A stretch of DNA of 15,744 bases, from positions 1-15,744 of the forward strand of contig DATEAK010000195.1 of assembly GCA_035288405.1 (NCBI GenBank), given 5' to 3'. The stretch comes from JACPSX01 sp035288405 [NCBI: bacterium] (GTDB taxonomy: Bacteria > JACPSX01). The notes beneath the pieces were generated by a model. The model worked only from the letters and a program-made list of their open reading frames with translations. It was not told where the DNA came from and did no database searches. This document shows, piece after piece, positions 8,668-15,572 of this stretch (its first letter is position 1; every line of letters starts with the position of its first letter). The translations under genes and the position numbers were made by a program.

Positions 8668-8772
8668 TTCCTCAATTCCCCCTGCCTCGCGGAAAAATCA
8701 AAGATTTACTGAAGATGATGAATCACGGGTGAAAATAAGGGAACTCAGACTCTAGGCTGAATGCCGATAGCT
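8634..8772. repeat. intergenic element bounded by 17-bp imperfect inverted repeats
   Basis: The left arm (8634-8650) and the reverse complement of the right arm (8756-8772) match at 14 of 17 positions. Both arms are built of the same 7-bp units. The enclosed core of about 105 bp is richer in A and T than the flanking genes and has no reading frame I would support. It may be a small palindromic or MITE-like dispersed element. The right arm overlaps the last base of the pilZ stop. Together with the lepA leader this accounts for the 261-bp gap 8511-8771. Confidence 0.4.
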
Positions 8773-9170
8773 CAGGAGGTTTTTACCGTGTGACGGTGCA
8801 TGAAACCGACCAGAGCGTCTCTATGCTCTTCGCGAATCAACGCAAAGGCACCAACCGCAGCGAGGATTTCATCCCCGTTGTATTCTCGCACCATCATCCG
8901 AAGCACCTTCACCACCGATCGCACCGTCTCCGTCAGCTCCGGGTGAATAATCTCCAGATAGAGAAACGTGCCGACCTCGAGCAGACGGTCCGCAAGGAAA
9001 GCGAGCCCGGCGCCGCTGAAGTTCACCCCCTGCCCTTCTCGCAAGGGACCGAGCTGGTAGGCGCATTCGCCTTTCTTGAGAATCTCCCGATAGCGCACCG
9101 GAATCTGCAGGTCCAGACGGAAAAACTCCCGCCGGTCGAAGAATTCCTTTTGACTGGGGGTGACTCCCAT
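8772..9170 (-). CDS. single-domain PilZ protein, probable c-di-GMP receptor
   Basis: 132 residues forming little more than one PilZ domain. The two halves of the c-di-GMP binding signature are present: RREFFR at 13-18 (RxxxR type) and NFSGAG at 50-55 ([D/N]xSxxG). Ligand binding is therefore likely. In known systems PilZ proteins such as YcgR couple c-di-GMP to flagellar stator or motor function. This protein lacks the extra N-terminal YcgR domain, so calling it a motor brake is inference from its place as the last gene after motA-motB. The start is 10 nt after the motB stop and is preceded by GGAG 6 nt upstream. No typical terminator follows its stop; the next strong hairpin is about 200 nt further on, in the lepA leader. 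Confidence 0.88.
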   Translation of the reverse strand: MGVTPSQKEFFDRREFFRLDLQIPVRYREILKKGECAYQLGPLREGQGVNFSGAGLAFLADRLLEVGTFLYLEIIHPELTETVRSVVKVLRMMVREYNGDEILAAVGAFALIREEHRDALVGFMHRHTVKTS

Positions 9171-9180
9171 TTCTGACTCC

Positions 9181-9867
9181 CTACTCTTTCAAGATGATGA
9201 TTTCCACCCGTCGGTTTCGCGCCCGGTTTTCCGGAGTCGCTCCGAATCGCGGTTTGTAACTGGCATAGCCGACCGCGGAGAACCGTTCGGGAGGAAGGCC
9301 GGTCTCCTCGATAAAAAACCGCACGACGCTGCTGGCACGGCTGCTGGAAAGCTCCCAGTTGGAGGGAAACTGGAGGGTGCTGATCGGCACGTCGTCCGTG
9401 TGGCCTTCCACCAAAACCTTGTAAGGGACCCTCTTCAGAAGATCGGCCATGCGGAAAAGGAAGGGTCTGAACCCCCCATCAAGCGTCGCGGTCCCGGACT
9501 CAAAGAGAACCCCGCCATTGGCATAGAGAATGATTCCACGTTTCTCCTGAGTGACTTCCATGCTTTGCTGAAGATTCTCTTGTGAGACGGCGGTGCGAAT
9601 ATCCTCCGACAATTTCTGCCAGCTTACCTGCTCTGCTGCAGCGCCCCCGCCTCCTCCCGCTGCCCCACTGCCTTGCACGCCCAGGGCCGAAGTAATCGAC
9701 TGGACCGCCGCTGTATACTTGGACGTGTCGAGAGCGGACATGCTGTAGAGGAGGATGAAAAAGGTCATCAGCAACGACATCATGTCGGCAAGGCTGATGA
9801 ACCACACTCCTTCATCCGATTCGCCATGCTCCTCACGAAGCTGCAACTTTTTCTGCTTCTCGCTCAC
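9181..9867 (-). CDS. motB: flagellar stator protein MotB (OmpA-like, peptidoglycan-binding)
   Basis: Stator subunit that anchors the MotA-MotB ion channel to peptidoglycan. It has 228 residues. A short cytoplasmic N-terminus is followed by one membrane helix (about 21-44) whose start WFISLADMMSLLM carries the ion-binding aspartate D28, equivalent to E. coli MotB D32. A glycine/alanine-rich linker follows (about 65-78). The OmpA/MotB domain (about 110-226) has EGHTDDVPI (154-162), NWELSSSRA and the closing NRARNRRVEI. The gene starts with GTG (9865-9867) inside motA, overlapping it by 35 nt, with a purine-rich GGGGGAGA upstream. The linker is short and the protein is smaller than E. coli MotB (308 residues). 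The coupling ion (H+ or Na+) cannot be told from this. Confidence 0.94.
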   Translation of the reverse strand: MSEKQKKLQLREEHGESDEGVWFISLADMMSLLMTFFILLYSMSALDTSKYTAAVQSITSALGVQGSGAAGGGGGAAAEQVSWQKLSEDIRTAVSQENLQQSMEVTQEKRGIILYANGGVLFESGTATLDGGFRPFLFRMADLLKRVPYKVLVEGHTDDVPISTLQFPSNWELSSSRASSVVRFFIEETGLPPERFSAVGYASYKPRFGATPENRARNRRVEIIILKE

Positions 9868-10675
9868 GGGTCTCTCCCCCCTTGCTGGTCTGTGCGGAGC
9901 GTGCCAGGCGCTTGGAGTAGCTGGTCCTCATTTCAGGAGGCAAAAAGGCGTTCAGCTTCTTCTCGACGATCCTCGGGTTGACGCCCGCTTGAATCAGCAG
10001 AACCCCTTCGATGATGATCCGTCCCCGCAGGACCTCTTCTTCGGTACGGCTCTTGAGCTTTTCCGACACGGGCAGCAAAAACAGGTTGGCCAGCATGGCC
10101 CCGTAAAATGTCCCCACCAGGGCGACGGCCATTCCTTTACCGATCGATGCGTTGGCATCCGAGCCTCCCAGGTTTCTCATCATGGCGATCAGACCGATGA
10201 GGGTTCCAATCAGGCCGAAGGCAGGGGCAAACTTGGCCGCAGAGCGGAATACCTGCTCTCCGCTGCGATGGCGGACCTGGAGAAAATCGAGCTCGGTTTC
10301 CAAAACCTCGCGGATAAACTCCGGTGGGTGGCCATCGACAAGCATCTCCACCCCGAGCTTTAAAATGCGATTCTTGATCTTTCGACCCTCCCCCTCCAGG
10401 CTCAGGACGGAGTTTTTGCGGGCCGTGTGGGCAAGCTGGACAATGCGCTGGATATGGCCCGAAGGTTCCTGAAAGTCGCGCCGGAAGATGTTCAGTGAGA
10501 TCCCCATCACTTTGAGTACCCGGGGAAGGGGATAACTGATGAAGGTAGCGGCTATGGTCCCACCGAAAACGATCATGATGGCTTCCAGGTTGAAAAAGAT
10601 ACCAATCCCCCCCTGCAGAATGATGGCAACCAGCAAAAGACCCATCCCAACGATAATGCCGAAGAAGGTGGACAT
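9833..10675 (-). CDS. motA: flagellar stator protein MotA
   Basis: Membrane partner of MotB in the ion-driven torque unit. At 280 residues it has four predicted membrane helices, at about 3-21, 29-49, 148-168 and 182-204. A cytoplasmic loop of about 95 residues lies between helices 2 and 3. The MotA signature around helices 3 and 4 is present: KFAPAFGLIGTLIGLIAMM with conserved P151, and LVGTFYGAMLANLFLLPV with P202. These match the two functionally important prolines of E. coli MotA. The C-terminal tail (about 250-280) is charged and looks disordered; its coding sequence overlaps the motB start. AAGGA 8-9 nt upstream supports the ATG. The gene starts 12 nt after the DUF342 gene. A TolQ/ExbB identity is less likely because of the length and the MotB partner with an OmpA domain. 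Confidence 0.94.
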   Translation of the reverse strand: MSTFFGIIVGMGLLLVAIILQGGIGIFFNLEAIMIVFGGTIAATFISYPLPRVLKVMGISLNIFRRDFQEPSGHIQRIVQLAHTARKNSVLSLEGEGRKIKNRILKLGVEMLVDGHPPEFIREVLETELDFLQVRHRSGEQVFRSAAKFAPAFGLIGTLIGLIAMMRNLGGSDANASIGKGMAVALVGTFYGAMLANLFLLPVSEKLKSRTEEEVLRGRIIIEGVLLIQAGVNPRIVEKKLNAFLPPEMRTSYSKRLARSAQTSKGGETREREAEKVAAS

Positions 10676-10687
10676 GGACTCTATCCT

Positions 10688-11575
10688 TTATTGGGATTCA
10701 ACCCGAATCGTGTTGTCTCGAACCGTGAACCGGACCTGCTCATATTCCTGGCTGAGAACCATCGATTGATCTCCAATCTTCAAGGTGACCCCCGGATATG
10801 CACACCGGGAAGCCACAATGGCCGCACCCGGAAAGTATGTGGGAGATTCGCCCACGCTGCGAAGTTGATGGCGGATCACCGCCATTTGCTCCATCAGCGG
10901 CAGGACATCCAAAAACATGAGTGCCACCTGCGCTTTTTCATCATTCTGACCCTGCAAGGATTCGACCAGATACATCATCTTGGAAAGGTTATGAGCCTTG
11001 GGGTCCGGAAACTGCACCCCAAGACGGCTCAGGGCAAATTGGATATTTTCCATTTCCAGTCGGTGGCGGGTCTCCAGGCTCTCCAGTCGTTCGCGCGAAT
11101 CCCGCAATTTTTCCCCGACTCGGGGATCGATCCCCACTTCAACCTCCGTTGGCACTACGGCGGGGGAGCCGATCTGGACCGCCTCGATTCTCTCCCCGGC
11201 ACGGACGCATCCCCCCAGGAGGACACCGCTGCCGGAAACGACCACCTTTTTCCCGGCCCGGATCGTGCAATACATCGCGGTTTCCCCGATAAACACGTTG
11301 GCGGGTGTCTCGATCACGGCCTGCTGTGCAAATTTCACATGCACATCTCCACCGGCCGCAATCTTCCCCTTTCCCCCACCGGCAAACCCTCCGTGGACAT
11401 GAATCTCTCCTCCTGCCTCCACAAAGGAGCTTTCCACAATCCCATCGACCTCCAGGTTTCCCCCGGCGCTGACTCGAAAGCCGGCCCGTATGTCCCCCGC
11501 AACATGGAGATTCCCGGGAACTTTCAAATTTCCGGTACCGACTCCAACACCGGCGACCTCTACCAATTCAGGCAT
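10688..11575 (-). CDS. DUF342/FapA-like beta-solenoid protein, short form
   Basis: About 295 residues of the DUF342 (FapA) family, whose members often sit beside chemotaxis or flagellar genes. In Vibrio vulnificus FapA is a polar-flagellum assembly and glucose-signalling factor. Residues about 15-145 form a repetitive beta-solenoid with recurring short strands and glycine turns (for example GNLKVPGNLHVAGDIRAG). The family motif PTEVEVGIDP follows, then a helical coiled coil (about 155-235). The C-terminal beta segment contains YPGVTLKIGDQ and ends TVRDNTIRVE. The long N-terminal domain found in many FapA proteins is missing, because the frame starts directly at the solenoid. The longest reading begins at GTG 11590 without a Shine-Dalgarno. 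The ATG at 11575 has GAGGA 4 nt upstream and is preferred. This is the first gene of the motAB-pilZ operon. Confidence 0.82.
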   Translation of the reverse strand: MPELVEVAGVGVGTGNLKVPGNLHVAGDIRAGFRVSAGGNLEVDGIVESSFVEAGGEIHVHGGFAGGGKGKIAAGGDVHVKFAQQAVIETPANVFIGETAMYCTIRAGKKVVVSGSGVLLGGCVRAGERIEAVQIGSPAVVPTEVEVGIDPRVGEKLRDSRERLESLETRHRLEMENIQFALSRLGVQFPDPKAHNLSKMMYLVESLQGQNDEKAQVALMFLDVLPLMEQMAVIRHQLRSVGESPTYFPGAAIVASRCAYPGVTLKIGDQSMVLSQEYEQVRFTVRDNTIRVESQ

Positions 11576-11579
11576 ACAA

Positions 11580-11584
11580 TCCTC
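11580..11584 (-). promoter_or_regulatory. Shine-Dalgarno that decides the DUF342 gene start
   Basis: GAGGA on the minus strand is 4 nt from the ATG at 11575. The alternative GTG at 11590 has only a pyrimidine-rich sequence before it. Confidence 0.5.
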
Positions 11585-11638
11585 AACCACGGAACAAAAG
11601 CCAAGACACAGGGAAGCCTCCCCCAGGAACCCTAGATC

Positions 11639-11665
11639 GCATCGGCTGCCGGAGACCCCACTTTA
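11639..11665 (-). promoter_or_regulatory. sigma28 (FliA)-type promoter for the DUF342-motAB-pilZ operon
   Basis: On the minus strand TAAAGTGG (11658-11665) is separated by exactly 11 nt from GCCGATGC (11639-11646). The enterobacterial FliA consensus is TAAAGTTT-N11-GCCGATAA, so each box matches at 6 of 8 positions, including the TAAAG and CCGAT cores. Transcription would start near 11632, about 57 nt before the preferred ATG. Position upstream of stator genes fits the class 3 flagellar regulon. Confidence 0.65.
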
Positions 11666-11718
11666 GGAGCCAGAAAGACATCGGGTCGTTCAGAGGCCCG
11701 GAGAAGAGGGCTTTTTCG

Positions 11719-11747
11719 TTGACAATCGAAACTCCATTGTTTAGTCT
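11719..11747 (+). promoter_or_regulatory. sigma70-type promoter for the yicC operon
   Basis: A perfect -35 TTGACA (11719-11724) is followed after 17 nt by TAGTCT (11742-11747), a weak -10 (3 of 6). A start near 11754 gives a leader of about 30 nt before the yicC ATG. It lies back to back with the sigma28-like promoter on the other strand, making 11576-11784 a divergent control region. Confidence 0.5.
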
Positions 11748-11784
11748 ACCCCTTGAAATACCGTGGCTTTCGGGAGACTTACTT

Positions 11785-12663
11785 ATGTTGCGCAGTATGA
11801 CCGGCTATGGCCGGGGAGAAATTCGAGACGAGAAAAAGTCCTGCACTGTGGAAGTACGCTCCGTGAACCACCGCTATCTGGACGTTTCCGTCCGCCTTTC
11901 CAAGCGTCTTGGCGATGCGGAAAGCTGGGTTCGCAAACAAATTCAGGACCGTTTTTCCCGGGGACGTTTCGATGTGTTTCTCAACGTCGAACTCCGAGAC
12001 CGGCCGGGAAAGACTTTCAGCGCCGATCTGACTCTGGCCGAACAATACGTTGCGTCCCTGAAAGCCATTCAGGAAAAGCTTCATCTTCCCGGAACGATCG
12101 AGGTCGGCTCCCTGGCAACAGTCCGAGACCTTTTCCGAATCGAGGAAACCGAGGAACAGATCAATCACATTCAGGAAATCCTGGCCGAGCCCATGAATCT
12201 CGCCCTTGCCGCCCTGCAGGACATGAGGGAAAGGGAAGGGGAAGTTTTGTGCCGTCAGATTATGGACCGGATTTCTTCCATCACGGAAACCCTGGGCGAA
12301 TTGCAGAACCGGCTGCCCCAGGTTCTGACGGACTACCACAGCCGTCTCCGGGAACGGGTCAGGGTTTTGCTGAACGGAGCAAACATGGACGAGTCCCGTC
12401 TCCATCAAGAGGTGGCCTTGCTGGCCGAGCGCAGTGACGTGGCCGAGGAGATGACCCGCTTGCGCAGTCATCTGCAGCAGTTTCACACACTCATTGAATC
12501 CGATCAGACTGTGGGGAGAACGCTCGAATTTCTCCTTCAGGAAATGTACCGGGAAGTAAACACGATCAGTTCCAAATCGAGCGATCTGCAAATCTCTCAA
12601 TACGTGGTTTCCATCAAGAGCGACCTGGAAAAAATCCGGGAGCAGATCCAGAACGTGGAGTAG
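11785..12663 (+). CDS. yicC: YicC/YloC family endoribonuclease
   Basis: Member of the YicC/YloC family, reported to act as an endoribonuclease in RNA turnover. The 292 residues start with the diagnostic [11 protein letters not shown]. The N-terminal YicC domain (about 1-155) contains [16 protein letters not shown]. The C-terminal DUF1732 domain (about 205-292) contains [20 protein letters not shown] and ends [20 protein letters not shown] with the helical tail. The frame is open further upstream to a TTG at 11719, but that TTG is part of the -35 box. The ATG at 11785 has GGGAGA 7 nt upstream and gives the canonical N-terminus. This is the first gene of the plus-strand operon; remA follows after 2 nt. 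The yicC-gmk neighbourhood is widely conserved in bacteria. Confidence 0.95.
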   Translation: MLRSMTGYGRGEIRDEKKSCTVEVRSVNHRYLDVSVRLSKRLGDAESWVRKQIQDRFSRGRFDVFLNVELRDRPGKTFSADLTLAEQYVASLKAIQEKLHLPGTIEVGSLATVRDLFRIEETEEQINHIQEILAEPMNLALAALQDMREREGEVLCRQIMDRISSITETLGELQNRLPQVLTDYHSRLRERVRVLLNGANMDESRLHQEVALLAERSDVAEEMTRLRSHLQQFHTLIESDQTVGRTLEFLLQEMYREVNTISSKSSDLQISQYVVSIKSDLEKIREQIQNVE

Positions 12664-12665
12664 GC

Positions 12666-12926
12666 ATGGAGCACAGGCTGATCCAGATTGGTTTCGGAAA
12701 CGTGGTGGTGGCATCCCGAGTTGTGGCCGTGCTCTCCTCCGATTCTTCTCCCGTGAAACGGCTCAAGGAGGAAGCCCGCAAGGCGGGAAAACTGCTGGAC
12801 GCCACTCAAGGGCGAAAGACCAGGGCCGTCATCGTCACGGACAGCGACCATGTCATCCTGGCGGCCGTGCAGCCGGAAACCGTGGCCATGCGTTTCGAGG
12901 AATACGATCTCAAGAGAAATGATTGA
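12666..12926 (+). CDS. remA: RemA/DUF370 family regulatory protein
   Basis: A complete 86-residue protein, the usual size for the family. It has the typical beginning [20 protein letters not shown], the central [17 protein letters not shown] and the [26 protein letters not shown] stretch around residues 49-74. In Bacillus subtilis RemA is a DNA-binding activator of extracellular-matrix genes. In Gram-negative relatives it is conserved in this place between yicC and gmk with no proven role. The start is 2 nt after the yicC stop, with GGAG just upstream, and the stop overlaps the gmk ATG by one base. Expression is therefore tied to both neighbours. The family assignment is firm; the function here is not known. 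Confidence 0.92.
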   Translation: MEHRLIQIGFGNVVVASRVVAVLSSDSSPVKRLKEEARKAGKLLDATQGRKTRAVIVTDSDHVILAAVQPETVAMRFEEYDLKRND

Positions 12927-13594
12927 TGAGCCCGACATTCGGATCTCCACCATCTAAAGGGCTCGTCTTCGTGCTCTCAGCTCCCTCGGGAGGCGGCAAG
13001 ACCTCTTTATGCAAGGGCGCCGTGGACTTTTTCGGTGATCTTGTCCACTCGGTTTCCTACACGACCCGGCCCCCACGCCCCGGTGAAACTCACGGACAAG
13101 ATTACTTCTTTGTTTCCCGCCGAGAGTTCGAGGAAATGGCGGCCCGGGGGGAATTTCTGGAATGGGCTCAGGTCTTCAGTCATCTTTATGGGACGGCGGC
13201 CTCCACATTGCGCTCGGTTATCGACGGGGGTAAGGACATTATCCTGGATATCGACATCGAGGGCGCTCGCCAACTTCGGCAGCGCCTGGCGGGATCCATT
13301 CACATCTTTTTACTTCCTCCTTCCCTGGCAGTGCTTGAAGATCGATTGCGGGGCAGGGGAAGTGATCCCGAACCCGTGATCCGCGAGCGGCTCCGGGCCG
13401 TGCGGGCTGAAATCAGCCATTTCCGGGAATATAACTATCTTATTGTGAACCGCGATTTGGAGGAGTCGCTCCTTCAGCTCCGGGCGATTATCACGGCCGA
13501 GCGTAGCCGGACAAGCCACTACCGGCTGGAGGACCTGGGACTGGATGTCGGCCTTAAAGGGCCGGTGGACGGTTCCGAATTGAGCCGCAGTTGA
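12926..13594 (+). CDS. gmk: guanylate kinase
   Basis: Phosphorylates GMP to GDP with ATP, essential for GTP, (p)ppGpp and c-di-GMP supply. It has 222 residues from the ATG at 12926. A TTG at 12923 in the same frame is possible, but the ATG that overlaps the remA stop (TGATG) is simpler. The P-loop SAPSGGGKTSL lies near residues 18-28. The GMP-binding segment SVSYTTRPPRPGETHGQDYFF, the lid and helix EFLEWAQVFSHLYGT and the DIDIEGARQL strand are all present. RGRGSDPEPVIRERL provides the conserved arginines of the lid. The C-terminus runs about 20 residues past the usual end with an unmatched tail (about 200-222). Fourth-gene context with coaBC is standard, but rpoZ, often found directly after gmk, is absent. 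Confidence 0.96.
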   Translation: MSPTFGSPPSKGLVFVLSAPSGGGKTSLCKGAVDFFGDLVHSVSYTTRPPRPGETHGQDYFFVSRREFEEMAARGEFLEWAQVFSHLYGTAASTLRSVIDGGKDIILDIDIEGARQLRQRLAGSIHIFLLPPSLAVLEDRLRGRGSDPEPVIRERLRAVRAEISHFREYNYLIVNRDLEESLLQLRAIITAERSRTSHYRLEDLGLDVGLKGPVDGSELSRS

Positions 13595-13604
13595 TGGGTA
13601 TATA

Positions 13605-14840
13605 ATGTCAACACCGGATTGCCAACCTCTGCGGGGACGCTGCATTATCCTGGGAGTGTGCGGGGGGATCGCAGCGTACAAGGCCGTGGAAGTGTTACAG
13701 CTCTTGATCAAATCGGGCGCAGATGTTCACGTCGTCATGACCTCGAGTGCCCGGGAGTTCGTGGGCTCTCTTACGTTCGAAACCCTTTCCCGAAACCCGG
13801 TGTACACACAGACTCTAGCCTTGACGCGCACGGGAGAAATCGCTCACATCGCTCTGGCTCAGAAGGCCGACCTGGCCCTCGTTGCTCCGGCCACAGCCAA
13901 CTTAATCGGGAAGTTTGCCCACGGGATCGCTGATGACGCCTTGACGACCCTATTGATTTCCGTCCCCACCCATGTCCCGGTATACCTGGCTCCGGCGATG
14001 GACCGGGACATGTACACCCATCCGGCGGTCTCTGAAAACCTCGGCATCCTGACACGACGCGGCGTCCTCCTGCTGGGTCCGGAGGAAGGATTCCTGGCCT
14101 CAGGTCTCCAGGGGAAGGGCCGTCTGGCCGGCCCCAAAGAGATCGTACGGGCGGTCACCGACAAGCTCGCTCCCCGGCGGGAACTCCAGGGGATGAGCAT
14201 CTTGATCACCGCAGGTCCCACGCAGGAGCCTGTGGATCCTGTGCGATTTCTCTCCAACCGGTCATCGGGAAAGATGGGCTACGCTCTAGCCGCAGCCGCT
14301 GTGGCCCGCGGAGCTCGGGTCATTTTAATCAGCGGCCCTGTAAACATTTCTGCCCCGGCCGGGCTCTCGCAGTTTGTTGCCGTGACCACGGCAGCGGAAA
14401 TGCGAGAAGCCGTCATGAGCCGTCTTGGAGAGGTGGAGGTAGTGATCAAAGCGGCAGCGGTAGCGGACTTCCGTCCGCAGAGACCTGCCCGGGCCAAGAT
14501 CAAGAAAGAAGGGAATGCATTTTCGTTGGAACTTGAGCGCACCCCGGACATTCTGAGTGAAATTGGCGCCATGAAAAAAGATCGGATCCTGGTCGGCTTT
14601 GCAGCTGAGACCAACGAGATCCTGGAAAACGCCCGCCGCAAGCTCAAGGAAAAGAACCTCGATCTTCTAATCGTAAACGACGTGGGCCGGACGGACATCG
14701 GCTTTCACAGCGACTACAACCAGATCATCCTCGTGTCCCCGGATGGGACTTCCGAGGAGACCTCTCGGCTTCCCAAGAGGGAAATCGCCGACATCATCAT
14801 GGATCGCATCGTATCCCTCAGCTCCCGCCGCCGGGGGTGA
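13605..14840 (+). CDS. coaBC: bifunctional phosphopantothenoylcysteine synthetase/decarboxylase
   Basis: Two steps of coenzyme A synthesis: CTP-dependent joining of cysteine to 4'-phosphopantothenate (CoaB), then FMN-dependent decarboxylation (CoaC). The 411 residues match the family length. The CoaC half (about 11-188) has the flavin motif ILGVCGGIAAYKA, active-site H81 in GEIAHIALAQKADL, and APATANLIGKFAHGIADD. The CoaB half (about 195-400) has ITAGPTQEPVDPVRFLSNRSSGKMG, AAAVADFRP and KIKK (298-301), then GFAAETN and VNDV. Two positions differ from E. coli Dfp. The PxMNxxM motif reads PAMDRDM (D133), and the cysteine of the substrate flap is serine (S166 in LASGLQGKGRL). I believe this D/S pair marks a known subgroup rather than a dead enzyme, but I could not check. 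The ATG has only a weak ribosome site and lies 10 nt after gmk. Confidence 0.96.
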   Translation: MSTPDCQPLRGRCIILGVCGGIAAYKAVEVLQLLIKSGADVHVVMTSSAREFVGSLTFETLSRNPVYTQTLALTRTGEIAHIALAQKADLALVAPATANLIGKFAHGIADDALTTLLISVPTHVPVYLAPAMDRDMYTHPAVSENLGILTRRGVLLLGPEEGFLASGLQGKGRLAGPKEIVRAVTDKLAPRRELQGMSILITAGPTQEPVDPVRFLSNRSSGKMGYALAAAAVARGARVILISGPVNISAPAGLSQFVAVTTAAEMREAVMSRLGEVEVVIKAAAVADFRPQRPARAKIKKEGNAFSLELERTPDILSEIGAMKKDRILVGFAAETNEILENARRKLKEKNLDLLIVNDVGRTDIGFHSDYNQIILVSPDGTSEETSRLPKREIADIIMDRIVSLSSRRRG

Positions 14841-15553
14841 CCGTGAACCATTCGAGTAAATCCCTGCAAGAAGAATCACGGGAACTCGCCGACATCGCTG
14901 CTTCCCTGCGCGGGATCGTGCTGGCTCAGAGGGAATCGGGACTCCATGATCTTCCCTGGAAGTCGAGACCCCGGCCGGCGCAAGATTCCACGCCGCAGCC
15001 CTCTCTCACCGAACTCGCCGCCGTAGTGGCTTGCTGCACGCGGTGCTCCCTGCACCAGGGGCGGACCCAGACGGTTTTCGGCACAGGGGATCCGAATGCT
15101 CGGTTGATGTTTATCGGGGAAGGTCCGGGACGGGACGAGGATTTACAGGGAGAACCCTTCGTCGGGGCGGCCGGCCAACTGCTGACTCGAATCATTGCGG
15201 CCATTGGACTGACCCGGGAACAGGTTTATATTGCCAACATCGTCAAGTGCCGCCCCCCCGGCAACAGGACCCCTCGTCCCGAGGAGATCGCCGCCTGCCT
15301 GCCGTACCTTACGACCCAGATTGAGCAGATCCGGCCGAAGATCATCTGCACGTTGGGCAATGTAGCGGCCCAATCACTCATGGAAACGACGGAGAAGATC
15401 TCTTCTTTGAGAGGAAGATTTCACCGCTGGAGAGGCATACTGGTCATGCCCACCTACCACCCCGCTTTCCTGCTGAGGAATCCGGAGAAAAAACGGGACG
15501 TCTGGGAAGACATGAAGCAAGTCCAGAAAGAACTTTCTAAGTCAGCCCCCTGA
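14837..15553 (+). CDS. udg: family 4 uracil-DNA glycosylase (Fe-S)
   Basis: Removes uracil from DNA to start base-excision repair; family 4 enzymes carry a 4Fe-4S cluster. The 238 residues include an N-terminal, proline-containing linker (about 1-57) that is longer than in thermophilic homologues. Four candidate cluster cysteines are C67 and C70 (CTRC), C138 (VKCRPP) and C154 (AACLPYL). Motif A, GEGPGRDEDLQGEPFVG, and the late motif MPTYHPAFLLRNP with H208 are intact. IANIVKCRPPGNRTPRPEE is typical of the family. The GTG start overlaps the coaBC stop as GTGA. A second GTG at 14843, downstream of a G-rich stretch, is an equally possible start. Last gene of the operon; its stop is 19 nt from the stop of the convergent DAHP synthase gene. 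Confidence 0.94.
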   Translation: MTVNHSSKSLQEESRELADIAASLRGIVLAQRESGLHDLPWKSRPRPAQDSTPQPSLTELAAVVACCTRCSLHQGRTQTVFGTGDPNARLMFIGEGPGRDEDLQGEPFVGAAGQLLTRIIAAIGLTREQVYIANIVKCRPPGNRTPRPEEIAACLPYLTTQIEQIRPKIICTLGNVAAQSLMETTEKISSLRGRFHRWRGILVMPTYHPAFLLRNPEKKRDVWEDMKQVQKELSKSAP

Positions 15554-15572
15554 ATATCTCTGCAAGTGGAAG

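Noticed and set aside
9640-9675. Glycine-rich, C-rich repeat-like stretch in motB
   Set aside because: It encodes the flexible Gly/Ala linker after the membrane helix, which is ordinary for MotB-like proteins.
11719-11784. N-terminal extension of yicC from a TTG at 11719
   Set aside because: The TTG is part of a perfect -35 box, the extra 22 residues match nothing, and the ATG at 11785 gives the conserved family N-terminus with a ribosome site.
11779-12714. 311-codon open frame on the minus strand opposite yicC
   Set aside because: YicC is clear on the plus strand with promoter and ribosome site, and the antisense product has no recognisable domain.
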